From positions 894,501 through 958,500 of the forward strand of contig NZ_JBEWXT010000001.1 of assembly GCF_040538665.1 (NCBI RefSeq): a stretch of 64,000 bases of DNA, given 5' to 3'. The position numbers were made by a program, and so were the translations under genes. Positions 17,030 to 25,758 of this stretch are shown piece after piece. The notes under the pieces were generated by a model. The model was not told the origin of the DNA. It saw nothing but the letters and a program-made list of their open reading frames with translations, and did no database searches. Numbering within the stretch: the first letter of the stretch is position 1; every line of letters starts with the position of its first letter. The stretch is from Aureibaculum sp. 2308TA14-22 (GTDB lineage: Bacteria > Bacteroidota > Bacteroidia > Flavobacteriales > Flavobacteriaceae).

Positions 17030-17186
17030 CTATCCCTCCGCCCTTTGTTCAAGAGAGGAACCAGTTCCCAACAAAGTAATAAGTAAAAATTATAATCTTT
17101 TATCTAAAATTTAAATGTTACTCAGTTCCCCTCTTGTGTAAAGAGGGGGATGAATTCTGCTTTTTTGCAGAAGAAAGGGGAGATAG
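17030..17186. repeat. Direct repeat copy A beside DUF559 gene 1
   Basis: A 157-bp element that begins CTATCCCTCCG and ends GGGGAGATAG, so its ends are imperfect inverted repeats. Inside are two hairpins: CCCCTCTT / AAGAGGGG around 17128-17150 and TTCTGC / GCAGAA around 17155-17174. The right two thirds are nearly identical to copy B at 17577-17755; relative to B the first part lacks about 22 bp, including one arm of a hairpin. It lies between rluD and the DUF559 gene. Confidence 0.85.
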
Positions 17187-17188
17187 TT

Positions 17189-17557
17189 TTATTGAGATTT
17201 ATAATTATTTCTAATTTCTTGCAAAACTGAAGGCAAGTAGTCAAAAACGAATTTATTTTCAAAACGAATTACGGTGTAACCTAAATCATTCAGATAGTTA
17301 GTTCTTTTTAAATCATACTCTTGAGCGGCAGTATTATTATGTACTTCACCATCCAACTCAATAATTAATTTTTCTGAAGCACAGTAAAAATCAACTATAT
17401 AATTTCCAATGCTATGTTGTCTAGAAAACTTTTTACCATCAAGTTGTTTTGCCTTTAAATACTTCCATAAAAAAACTTCTGCTGGTGTTAGATTTGACCT
17501 AAGTTTCTTTCTTAAGTTTAATAATTTCTTATTGTTATGGCCGTTTTTGTTATTCAT
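17189..17557 (-). CDS. DUF559 endonuclease-like protein (locus 1)
   Basis: A 122-residue protein of the DUF559 family, related to very-short-patch-repair-type endonuclease folds. Visible: a basic N-terminus, a TPAEVFLWKYLKAKQL segment, the core RQHSIGNYIVDFYCASEKL with an Asp, and IIELDGEVH with a Glu-x-Asp pair, the spacing expected for a PD-(D/E)xK-like active site. It lies between direct repeats A and B and is bordered by inverted ATAAAACTAT-type ends. A TATATTTG element (17571-17564, minus) lies only 7 bp before the ATG. A second copy is at 29858-30217. A role in moving or processing the flanking repeats is inference. Confidence 0.85.
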   Translation of the reverse strand: MNNKNGHNNKKLLNLRKKLRSNLTPAEVFLWKYLKAKQLDGKKFSRQHSIGNYIVDFYCASEKLIIELDGEVHNNTAAQEYDLKRTNYLNDLGYTVIRFENKFVFDYLPSVLQEIRNNYKSQ

Positions 17558-17576
17558 TCAAAACAAATATATAAAA

Positions 17577-17755
17577 CTATCCCTCCGTCCAGACTTATCG
17601 TCAGGACACCTCCCTTTTCACAAGGGAGGAACCAGTTCAGAATAAAATTACTAGTAAAATTATAACTTTTTTCTCTAAATTATAAATGTTATCTGGTTCC
17701 CCTCTTGTGTAAAGAGGGGGATGAATTCTGCTTTTGCAGAAGAAAGGGGAGATAG
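17577..17755. repeat. Direct repeat copy B beside DUF559 gene 1
   Basis: A 179-bp relative of copy A in the same orientation, on the 5' side of the DUF559 gene. It starts CTATCCCTCCG and ends GGGGAGATAG. It has a complete 8-bp hairpin CCTCCCTT / AAGGGAGG (17609-17629) that copy A has largely lost, plus the CCCCTCTT / AAGAGGGG and TTCTGC / GCAGAA hairpins shared with A. Confidence 0.85.
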
Positions 17756-17828
17756 GTTACTATCTTTTTGTCTATGTTAAGGATGCTACAGATTACTTTA
17801 GACCAATTCCCCTTAGCAGAAGTAAATA

Positions 17829-18842
17829 TTAATTATTTTTTAACCAATTATCAAAATCAACCAATTTATTTTCATTCTCATTTAACCATTTTTTGGAGTT
17901 TTCATTACCAATTTGAGTAATATAAGTACAATAGGTTTTCAAATGTTCGCTTTTGGCTAAACTATAAAAGAAAGGGGTATAGAAAGTTGACCAAATGTCT
18001 TTATTTTGTTCCTTTTTCAGCTCACCTAGAATTTTAAAAAATGATTCAGTATTCTTAACAAACATTTCATCTTCAGTCTTTCCTTCGTTTTCCTCTGAGT
18101 ATTTAGAAGCCTCTAGTAAACCAATCATTAATTCAGCAGCTCCAAACCTATCGTCTTTATTGGGAGAAAGTAAAATGTTAACAGAGTTTGACTTATTTTT
18201 ATCCTTTGATACATTTCCTCCAAAGTTTTTTTGAAGTATTTGATAGCCTTCATTCGATCTTTTAGAATTTGGTTCTAAAAAAAGAAAGTAATGTGAAGCC
18301 AAGACGGATTGAACAGCATTACCTTTTTGATTATGAATGTTGGCTAACATTAAATGACTACTGGCATGATTTGGGTTAATTTCAATGGCTTTAATCGCAT
18401 TTTCTTCTGCATCGTCTAACTTATTTATTTTAAAATAGTTTAGTGCGAGATTGTAATGTAATAAATAATGAGGTTCAGTTGTTTTTATGGCTTTTTTAAA
18501 AAGTTTAATAGATTCTTTTGTTTTACCTAACATGTCTAAAGCTGAACCTTTGGTCATATAGGCTTGATTCATATATTCAGCTTTTTGCTTAAGTACCACA
18601 TCTGCATGTTTGATGGCTTTTTTATAATCTGCTTTTGAAAAATAGCTTAGAGCAATTTCGTAATTTACTAGTGTAGATTTAGGGTTTATTTCCAACGCTT
18701 TTTTATAGGTGTCAATAGCTTTGTCATATTCACCTTTATCGTGTTGTTGTATGCCTTCTTTTACAAAATCTTCTATAGTTGATTGTGCAAAACTTGGAAT
18801 GGATATTAAAAGTAAGAGTAAAATTGTTATTATTGGTTTCAT
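17829..18842 (-). CDS. Exported tetratricopeptide repeat protein
   Basis: A 337-residue protein with a signal peptide (ending SIPSFAQS) and about four to five TPR units between residues 22 and 200, e.g. GEYDKAIDTYKKALEINP, KADYKKAIKHADVVLKQ and LDDAEENAIKAIEINPNHA. The C-terminal ~130 residues are non-repetitive and acidic, without a domain I recognise. TPR arrays mediate protein contacts, so a scaffold role in the periplasm or at the surface is likely, but the partner is unknown. It stands alone between the DUF559 repeats and the cassette-like LRR gene. Confidence 0.8.
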   Translation of the reverse strand: MKPIITILLLLLISIPSFAQSTIEDFVKEGIQQHDKGEYDKAIDTYKKALEINPKSTLVNYEIALSYFSKADYKKAIKHADVVLKQKAEYMNQAYMTKGSALDMLGKTKESIKLFKKAIKTTEPHYLLHYNLALNYFKINKLDDAEENAIKAIEINPNHASSHLMLANIHNQKGNAVQSVLASHYFLFLEPNSKRSNEGYQILQKNFGGNVSKDKNKSNSVNILLSPNKDDRFGAAELMIGLLEASKYSEENEGKTEDEMFVKNTESFFKILGELKKEQNKDIWSTFYTPFFYSLAKSEHLKTYCTYITQIGNENSKKWLNENENKLVDFDNWLKNN

Positions 18843-18929
18843 TTTTTCTGTTTTATAATGGGTAATGGTTAGATAAGTTTAGTTGATTTCGATAAGCTAG
18901 GTTATAAGGAGCATCAAAAAGAGTAAATA

Positions 18930-18968
18930 CGTTAGAACTAGCAATTAATTCTACACGTTGTTGCCAAT
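18930..18968. repeat. Cassette-type boundary element, 3' side of the LRR gene
   Basis: On the minus (gene) strand this reads ATTGGCAACAACGTGTAG and continues into an imperfect fold. GTTGCCAAT at 18960-18968 is the exact reverse complement of ATTGGCAAC at 20221-20229 on the other side of the gene. It resembles the left half of an attC-like site; the right half is not clear here. Confidence 0.5.
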
Positions 18969-18973
18969 AGTGT

Positions 18974-20212
18974 TTACTTTTTTATAATTTTTTTTGTTCC
19001 CGAAATTCCTTTGTCATCTGTCACTTTGCAAAAGTAAAGTCCCTTATGCAATTCAGAAGTGTCAATTTTAATTAATCCATTTGAATCCGAATATGAAGAT
19101 ATTAACTGTCCGATATTATTAAAAATTTCTAGTTGAACAATAATAGAATTGGTTCTTATATGCAGATTTTTTGAGGTTGGAATAGGGTATAAAGATAAAT
19201 TAGTCAAGAAATATTCATTTGAATGAAGAGTTCTACAATTTTCTGTAAAATTAACTGAAGGCCCAAAGTTCGACAAAAACTCGACGTTATTTATATCATC
19301 AACACATACCGTTGATAAATTTGGCAGCAAAATAAATGGAGTTGCAGTAGGATCAGAATTGTCAAAATTATGATTATTACCATTTTTGAAATTGATGGAT
19401 GTTAAATTTTCATTAAATCCACATTCAATACGTATCAATGACATATTATTGCTTAAATCAAGAGTGGAAAAGTTATTTGAGGCACAATATAGCTCAATTA
19501 AAGATACATTGTTACTTACATCAAGATGTGAAATAGTATAGTTATAACCACATTGTAAATATGTTAAAGAAGTGTTATTACTTACATCAAGATTTGAAAG
19601 ATTATTTGAAGAACAATCTAAATATTCTAATGAAACATTATTTCTAAAATCGATGTTAGAAATCTCATTTCTTTCTAATCCAAGGGATTTTAACAATATA
19701 TTCTTGCTTAGGTCTAGGTTAGAAAGTTTGTTCCTACTACATGATAATGATAGTAAAGAGGTATTATTGCTCACATCTAGATTTGAAAGTTTATTATCTG
19801 CACATACTAAATTTGTTAAGGAGATATTATTATTTAGGTTGAGATCAATGAGGTCGTTATCCGAACAATTTAAATGGGTCAAAGATATATTGTTACTAAG
19901 ATCAAAAGTTGAAAGCTTATTTCCACGGCAATCTAATCGGATTAGTGCAGTAAAAGATGATATACCAACTAAGGACTCAATATCCCTATAAGTAATATAT
20001 AAAGAAGATATGTTTTGAGCTTCACTTAATTGTATTTCATTATCATTATTAATATCTATTGCAACCCAATTATCTGATAGGTCCTTTGCAATTAGATTTG
20101 TTTTAGTGGCTGATAACAATGTATTCTTGAACTTTTGATCTGGAATATTCACTGTTTGTCCATGAACAAACATTATATTAAATAACATGAAAATTTTTAA
20201 TAATTTTTTCAT
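18974..20212 (-). CDS. Leucine-rich-repeat surface protein with T9SS sorting domain
   Basis: A 412-residue exported protein. Signal peptide to about residue 19 (MFVHGQ). An N-terminal region holds a DINNDNEIQLSEA loop resembling a calcium-binding dockerin/EF-hand turn. Then come eight to nine 21-residue leucine-rich repeats (about residues 90-275) of the pattern L..L.CS.N.LS.LDVSNN.SL, with Cys at a fixed position. The C-terminal ~75 residues (LSLYPIPTSKNLHI, LEIFNNIGQLI, LHKGLYFCKV) form a type A T9SS sorting domain. It is probably a surface adhesin-like protein. Short inverted repeats lie 5 bp and 8 bp outside its ends, so it looks like the cargo of a cassette. Confidence 0.85.
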   Translation of the reverse strand: MKKLLKIFMLFNIMFVHGQTVNIPDQKFKNTLLSATKTNLIAKDLSDNWVAIDINNDNEIQLSEAQNISSLYITYRDIESLVGISSFTALIRLDCRGNKLSTFDLSNNISLTHLNCSDNDLIDLNLNNNISLTNLVCADNKLSNLDVSNNTSLLSLSCSRNKLSNLDLSKNILLKSLGLERNEISNIDFRNNVSLEYLDCSSNNLSNLDVSNNTSLTYLQCGYNYTISHLDVSNNVSLIELYCASNNFSTLDLSNNMSLIRIECGFNENLTSINFKNGNNHNFDNSDPTATPFILLPNLSTVCVDDINNVEFLSNFGPSVNFTENCRTLHSNEYFLTNLSLYPIPTSKNLHIRTNSIIVQLEIFNNIGQLISSYSDSNGLIKIDTSELHKGLYFCKVTDDKGISGTKKIIKK

Positions 20213-20220
20213 TCTTAATT

Positions 20221-20418
20221 ATTGGCAACGCCCAGCATAAGAAAAGTAGGGCTGTTAAAATTCTCTGACCTTCGATCTGGCTCAAGCCAAAGCTTTTGTA
20301 TTTTGTGATTATTTTTTCTTTTTAATTGCCAAATCTAAAGATTTGGCGACCTCGTAAATATAGCCAAAACCCTTATCTTAAGCACTATCCGCCCTATTTT
20401 TTTTATACCTTGTTAGGC
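20221..20418. repeat. attC-like folded site upstream of the LRR gene
   Basis: On the minus strand this runs from GCCTAAC (20418-20412, fits RYYYAAC) to GCTGGGCG (20236-20229). Inner arms TAGGGC (20247-20252) and GCCCTA (20391-20396) pair, and a perfect hairpin GCCAAATCT / AGATTTGGC lies at 20328-20347. Ends that pair imperfectly around inner arms are the layout of integron attC sites. A 65-codon plus-strand ORF across it is not credible as a gene. Confidence 0.5.
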
Positions 20419-20880
20419 TCTGTTGCTCTTGTTCCATTCCAATTGGCATCTTTTTTCGCAACATTTGGTTTCCCGCGTCAATATTCAATTCCCCCGTTTA
20501 AAATTCCCCCGGACAGATTGTAAAAAACTTTTAAATTTTAATTAATTCCGCACAGCAATTGTCTTTTTTATTTTTTTAAAGATTGTCCACGCGAATTGGA
20601 ACGTCTCCGCTTAAGGAATTCTCTAATTACCAGTGTTTTTTGCAATCTTTTTTCGCGTTTTAAATTACTTTCGCCCAATAGTGCCTAACAATTGTATAAA
20701 TGCCTAACAATTGTACATAGTTGTAATTATTTTTATAATTGAAATTAAGAAGCTAAAACGAAGAATACTACAAATAGGTTGGAGTAGGGGTTTCTATTTA
20801 GCGACTACCCACCAAATATAAGAAGAAATATTTTAAAATGAAATTAAATAGGGGTGGATAGTTAAATAACCTAATTACAA
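20419..20880. other. Gene-free region with 264-bp cassette-like segment and a 15-bp tandem repeat
   Basis: No convincing gene in 20213-20880. Segment 20419-20682 lies between RYYYAAC/GTTRRRY-type ends: GTTAGGC at 20412-20418 and the two GCCTAAC at 20683-20689 and 20702-20708. It contains C runs and short self-complementary stretches but only tiny ORFs. TGCCTAACAATTGTA occurs twice with a 19-bp period (20682-20696 and 20701-20715). The last ~160 bp before the DUF3179 gene show nothing recognisable. Confidence 0.5.
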
Positions 20881-23319
20881 TTAATAAATGATTCTTGTTT
20901 CAGGAAAAACATTAACCCATGCAAACCAAAAAACCTCATGTGCAGGTATCCGTAAGAGGCGTTGTTTTTCCGGGCCTACCAAAGCCTCTTCTTTTACTAG
21001 CCATACTTCGCCATTAATATCTTTTAATTTCCCATTCTTATAGGTTTTGAATTGCTGGTTATCAATGGCATAGGCACGGCTGGCTCCGTTACTTTCGGTG
21101 ATGATTAACAACCGTTGATCTTCAATCTTATCGTGATGAATTCTTTTACGTTTTAAATAATCTACAGCAATGGCTAAGGGTTGTGCTGCAAAGTTTTTGG
21201 GGCGAGGTATAAAAACCCTAGCTTTATTGGGTAAACGCCTGTCCAATCTTTGTACTGGAAACATCAGGTTGTCATCCGCAAAATAGTCCTTGTAAGCTTC
21301 ACCTTCAGCATAATTTCTGGCATGCCCAGTTTCAATAGAGAGCACTTGCGTAGTTGGATGCCGCTTTCGCCATGCTCCCCAAGTCGTGGTTTCTACAGGT
21401 AGCGTAGATAGCTCAATATTCTGTTCAACCAAAGGACCCACTACAGGGGTACCCATAATAGTATTCCATAACGATTGCGTAGCCTGGTCATACATTAATT
21501 TATTAGAGCGATAGAGAAATCCACTGGTTCCTAATTTATGCTTTACGCCGTTATATTCAGTATCATAGATAATAACGGTACCGCAAAGTGTACAATACAC
21601 AACTGCAATAGATTGGTCTCCTATATCGTCCGTAAGAAATTCGTGCCATGCCAAAATACGTTTTGGATACGCACGAGCTTCTCCATGAATTACAAGGCCA
21701 AAAACAACGTCAGTATCTGAAAGATATGTGGCCTCATTGGCAGCCATCATGGTAGGTGATTTTAACGTTGGGATACCGTCCTTGCTAACACCACCCCAAA
21801 CAATTTCGTCCAATCGAATTATGGTTTGGTTCTCTCTTCCAGTAAAGTATTTATAAAAAGCAGAATCAACAGCACTATACAAATATCCTTTAAAGTCAGC
21901 ATAGTAATTTCCATATTTGGGCGAACGTTTCCACAACCATTGGATACCATTAAAATAATCAGCTTTAAGTTCAGGCTCATGTTTGTTCAATACGGCTTTA
22001 ATTTCTTGTTGTTGCCAATCATCTTTGCTTAACCTCAATATATCAAGTAGCGGAGCTATATAGCCTTGAGACCAATTTTGTTGTAAAAAACGTAACGCTG
22101 CTGTCTTTTTTTGCTGATCGTAACCAATAAGATTCTTAAAAATTTGTAGAGTGTCCACTAACTTTGGTGCTGATTGCTTGGTGTTACTATCTAAAAAGCT
22201 ATTGTAATCAATAGGTAAGGTGGAAGCCAGACGCTGATTTGCCCAGTAGCCGTATTCTCTTACTGCCGCTTTATTAATGATATTTCCACGTTTATCAAAT
22301 AACAAATAGGGTTCTATTTTATACAGTCTAGAAACTTGGTTTTGCACCTTTTTTCCTAGAGATTGGGTTCTGCTAGACCCCAATTTTCGCTGTTCTGCAA
22401 GTGAGACGTTAACTTGTACTTCATTTTCAGAAGACATGGTTAACCCGAGGTGTTTGATGGTTAAAAATTCAGGAAAGTGCAGTTGATAATTCCCAGTGAG
22501 ACTATCGGGTTGAATAAGCGTACTTAATTCTGTTGGATTAAGAATGGTCTTAAACGTTCCTGCTTCATACTCTTCAAAAGTAAGCTCGTAGCCCAATTCT
22601 TTTAGTGCCGCTTTATTGGGACTCTTTAAAAGACTTCGTAAAAAGTGCGGTAAGCTGTGAGTATAGATATTTTCTCTTCTCTTACTATAACGCGTATCAT
22701 CAGGTTTTGCTTTGTTAATGTATTGACCGTTGCCTTTGTAATAGGTAGAACCATCTGTTTTGATGGATAACTCCTCAAGCCAGAAACGAATAGTATAGCC
22801 TAAGTAGTCGTTTTCTATTTCTAAGAGATCGGTTGCATTTACCGTTAAGATTTCATTCTTTTCTTCGAATTGCAAAACTTCTGGATTTAAAATTTTACAA
22901 CTAGCGGCAGCTTTGCCTTCTCCCAATAGGGTTTTTCTAAATCTTCTAAAATTTTTCTTCCATTTTCTACTCTTTTTAGCCGTAAGGAGAACTTCATTCA
23001 AATTTACAGTTTTACCAAACATTTCGAGCGTATCACGATTCACTAGACTTTGATATTGCTCTGGGCTAATGGATAGTGTTTTGTATAATACATGCCTTAT
23101 AACGAGTAATTGCGTTTCCTGTTTGGAAACGTTAAGTTTACAGTAGCCATTTTTATCGCTTATAGTACCTAGGCTGGAGTTGTTTATAAAAATATGGGCG
23201 TCTACTATTGGTTTTTTAGTGACTTCATCAATCAAACGGAATTTCAACTCGAGGTTCTGAGCGTTGACCAATTGTAGGCAACTCAGTCCAATCCAGAAGC
23301 AAAAAAATATCCGTCTCAT
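20881..23319 (-). CDS. DUF3179-domain exported protein with N-terminal CarboxypepD_reg-like domain
   Basis: About 812 residues; I start at the second ATG (23319) because it gives a clean signal peptide (MRRIFFCFWIGLSCLQLVNA), the first (23334) adding five residues. An N-terminal beta domain of the carboxypeptidase-regulatory-like type (LIDEVTKKPIVDAHIFINN) is followed by about 400 residues of unknown fold. The C-terminal DUF3179 domain (about residues 505-780) has VIHGEARAYPKRILAWHEF, VVYCTLCGTVIIYD with a CxxC, and LWNTIMGTPVVG. The function of DUF3179 is not established; the CxxC suggests metal or redox chemistry. Several segments look richer in G and C than neighbouring genes, a weak sign of transfer. 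Confidence 0.8.
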   Translation of the reverse strand: MRRIFFCFWIGLSCLQLVNAQNLELKFRLIDEVTKKPIVDAHIFINNSSLGTISDKNGYCKLNVSKQETQLLVIRHVLYKTLSISPEQYQSLVNRDTLEMFGKTVNLNEVLLTAKKSRKWKKNFRRFRKTLLGEGKAAASCKILNPEVLQFEEKNEILTVNATDLLEIENDYLGYTIRFWLEELSIKTDGSTYYKGNGQYINKAKPDDTRYSKRRENIYTHSLPHFLRSLLKSPNKAALKELGYELTFEEYEAGTFKTILNPTELSTLIQPDSLTGNYQLHFPEFLTIKHLGLTMSSENEVQVNVSLAEQRKLGSSRTQSLGKKVQNQVSRLYKIEPYLLFDKRGNIINKAAVREYGYWANQRLASTLPIDYNSFLDSNTKQSAPKLVDTLQIFKNLIGYDQQKKTAALRFLQQNWSQGYIAPLLDILRLSKDDWQQQEIKAVLNKHEPELKADYFNGIQWLWKRSPKYGNYYADFKGYLYSAVDSAFYKYFTGRENQTIIRLDEIVWGGVSKDGIPTLKSPTMMAANEATYLSDTDVVFGLVIHGEARAYPKRILAWHEFLTDDIGDQSIAVVYCTLCGTVIIYDTEYNGVKHKLGTSGFLYRSNKLMYDQATQSLWNTIMGTPVVGPLVEQNIELSTLPVETTTWGAWRKRHPTTQVLSIETGHARNYAEGEAYKDYFADDNLMFPVQRLDRRLPNKARVFIPRPKNFAAQPLAIAVDYLKRKRIHHDKIEDQRLLIITESNGASRAYAIDNQQFKTYKNGKLKDINGEVWLVKEEALVGPEKQRLLRIPAHEVFWFAWVNVFPETRIIY

Positions 23320-23446
23320 TTTAAATATAAACATTAACTCCTAAAAATAGACGGTAAAATGAGCCTCTAATTACACCTAAAATTTTGGTTGATTTCACCT
23401 CTATTAAACTCCATCATGATGATTTAAGAAGTTAGTATTTAAAAGA

Positions 23447-23474
23447 AAAGCTTCACTTTGCAAAGTGAAGCTTT
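23447..23474 (-). terminator. Intrinsic terminator after the M1 peptidase gene
   Basis: A perfect 28-nt palindrome with 14-bp arms ending in AAAGCTTC / GAAGCTTT lies 35 bp after the M1 peptidase stop. On the minus strand it is followed by a T-rich stretch. Confidence 0.75.
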
Positions 23475-23508
23475 AAAAAATGTCTTTTATCGCTATGTAT
23501 GTTATAAA

Positions 23509-25644
23509 TTATCCCCTTATTTTATTTTTAAATTTTTCAAATTTATTGCCCTCCTTTTTTGGCCAGTTATTATTAGAAGTATCTACATCTGCAGTCTCTA
23601 AATCAGGATCTATTGCAATATTTATAATTTCTTTATTAGAATAAACTGCTTTGGTAACTTCTTTATCATTATATCTCCAAATTTGAGCGGGATACGTTTT
23701 CCTTTCTTTTGAACCGTCTGCGTAGGTATATTCAACAATAATTGGCATTACTAAGCCTCCGGGCTTATCAAATGTAATTTCGTAGAAATACTTAGAATTG
23801 GCTCTTTTAGGAGACTTAAATTTTAATGTTTTTGTAGTATCTTGAACAAAATTAACGATATCTCCTTTTCTTTCTTCAGCATAGAATTTTTTTACATTTT
23901 TAATTCCTATATCAGTAACGTCAGTTGTATAGAACCAACCTCTCCAAAACCAATCTAAGTCAATAGCAGAAGCATCTTCCATTGTTCTAAAGAAATCTGC
24001 AGGTGTTGGGTGTTTAAACATCCAACGTTGAGAATACGTTCTAAAAGCATGATCAAATAATTCTCTACCCATAATGGTTTCACGTAAAATCCACAATGCA
24101 GTTGCAGGTTTTCCGTATGCATTGTTACCAAAACTATATACATTATCTCCTTTTGACATAATAGGAGCTATATAAGCTTGATCTCCATCCATATAATCAA
24201 CAATATTTTTTGGTAACCCTCTTCGTAAAGGATATCCTTCTTCATAATCCATCATTGCCAACATTTGAACAAATGAATTTAAACCTTCATCCATCCAAGT
24301 CCATTGACGCTCATCAGAATTTACAATCATCGGAAAAAAGTTGTGTCCAACTTCGTGAATAGTCACTCCAATCATTCTATATTTTGTTCTATCGGAGTAG
24401 GTCCCATCCGGATTAGGTCTACCAGGATTGAAACATATTTGAGGATATTCCATTCCCATTTGTCCATCCACTCCAATAGCTTTGTGGTAAGGATAATCAA
24501 ATGTATGTCTAGAGTAGGTTTTTAATGTTTGAGCCACAGCTCTTGTAGAGTGATCGCCATATAATGGATTGGCTTCTCTGGTATAGTATGAATACGCCAT
24601 AACCGTTTTGCCATTAATATCAACAGCCATACCATCCCAAATAAACTTTCTAGAGGTAGCAAAAGCATAATCTCTAACATTTTCTGCAAAAAACTTCCAT
24701 GTCTTTGTTTTCTTAGAAAAGCCTTTTTCAAGTTTTATGGCTTCGTCTTGAGAGTGAATTATAACAGGATTATCAAAGGTTTTTTTTGCTTCAGCTAACT
24801 TTTTGAGTTGTTTTTTTGTTAAGACTTCTTTTTCATTCAACAATACTCCAGTTGCTCCAAGCATATGGTCAGCAGGAGTGGTAATGTTTACCGTATAATC
24901 TCCAAACTCTAAAGCAAATTCACTTCTTCCCCAAAATTGATCGTTTTGCCAACCCTCTACATTATCATACACACATAATCTCGGAAAGAATTGTGCAATA
25001 ACATAACTGTTATTGCCATCCTCAGGGAAATGCTCAAAACCAGATCTACCACCATCGGTTATATGATTGTTTATATTGTACCACCAAGAAACCTTAAACT
25101 TAAATGTTTCTCCAGATGCTAAAGGTTTCGGTAAGTTTATACGCATCATGGTTTGATTGATGGTGTGTGACAAACTACTGTCGTCTATATTTGTAACACT
25201 TGTTATGTTAAACCCACCATCAAAAGGATCATTCAAATAGGCTTTGTCAAACCTAGCTTTTGTTGTACCTTTTGGAATTGCACTTGGTTGAATATCTGGC
25301 GTTTTAGAATCTGCAGCACGCATATTTTGATCTAATTGTAACCATAAATAGGTTAATTCATCTGCTGAGTTATTGTGGTAAGTTATTGTTTCACTTCCGG
25401 TAATTTTTTGATTTTTATCATCTAATATAATATCGATAACATAATCTACTTTTTGCTGTGTGTAATTTACACCAGGAGCACCGGAGGCGGTTCGTTGGCT
25501 ATTAGGCGTTGCTAGAACATCTTTAAGCTGTCTAAATTTATTTTGATTTGTATGTCCTTCCTGTGTTTTTCTAGGAGTGTTTTGTGCAAAAACAGCAGTT
25601 GATATAAACAACACAGATAGTACAAAAGTGGTTAATTTTTTCAT
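23509..25644 (-). CDS. Exported M1-family zinc aminopeptidase-like protein
   Basis: A 711-residue protein with signal peptide (ending STAVFAQN). The zinc site is HEVGHNFF plus the downstream Glu in WTWMDEGLNSF, the HExxH-18-E arrangement of M1 peptidases, near residues 430-455. The exopeptidase GxMEN motif is altered to DGQMGMEYP, as in several Bacteroidetes M1 relatives, so classical aminopeptidase activity is not certain. The N-terminal beta domain (about 60-280) and the C-terminal region after residue 560 fit the family. Probably periplasmic or surface-located. A strong terminator follows. Confidence 0.88.
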   Translation of the reverse strand: MKKLTTFVLSVLFISTAVFAQNTPRKTQEGHTNQNKFRQLKDVLATPNSQRTASGAPGVNYTQQKVDYVIDIILDDKNQKITGSETITYHNNSADELTYLWLQLDQNMRAADSKTPDIQPSAIPKGTTKARFDKAYLNDPFDGGFNITSVTNIDDSSLSHTINQTMMRINLPKPLASGETFKFKVSWWYNINNHITDGGRSGFEHFPEDGNNSYVIAQFFPRLCVYDNVEGWQNDQFWGRSEFALEFGDYTVNITTPADHMLGATGVLLNEKEVLTKKQLKKLAEAKKTFDNPVIIHSQDEAIKLEKGFSKKTKTWKFFAENVRDYAFATSRKFIWDGMAVDINGKTVMAYSYYTREANPLYGDHSTRAVAQTLKTYSRHTFDYPYHKAIGVDGQMGMEYPQICFNPGRPNPDGTYSDRTKYRMIGVTIHEVGHNFFPMIVNSDERQWTWMDEGLNSFVQMLAMMDYEEGYPLRRGLPKNIVDYMDGDQAYIAPIMSKGDNVYSFGNNAYGKPATALWILRETIMGRELFDHAFRTYSQRWMFKHPTPADFFRTMEDASAIDLDWFWRGWFYTTDVTDIGIKNVKKFYAEERKGDIVNFVQDTTKTLKFKSPKRANSKYFYEITFDKPGGLVMPIIVEYTYADGSKERKTYPAQIWRYNDKEVTKAVYSNKEIINIAIDPDLETADVDTSNNNWPKKEGNKFEKFKNKIRG

Positions 25645-25758
25645 GTTTTAATTGTTAGTTTTTTAAAGAGGGTTAAATTAAGAAGAAATGTGTTTAGAAT
25701 GAAATTAAATAGGAAGTGTTATTTAAAAGGTTTTTATTAATGCTATAAACACAACTTC

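Noticed and set aside
19572-19991. 139-codon ORF antisense to the LRR gene
   Set aside because: Its apparent internal repeats simply mirror the 21-residue leucine-rich repeats on the coding strand.
20326-20523. 65-codon plus-strand ORF in the non-coding region
   Set aside because: It lies across a folded attC-like site and its tail, and has no recognisable protein features; the DNA structure explains the region better.
20682-20715. Tandem 15-bp repeat considered as a CRISPR-like remnant
   Set aside because: Only two units with a 4-bp gap and no cas gene; better explained as a duplicated cassette end.
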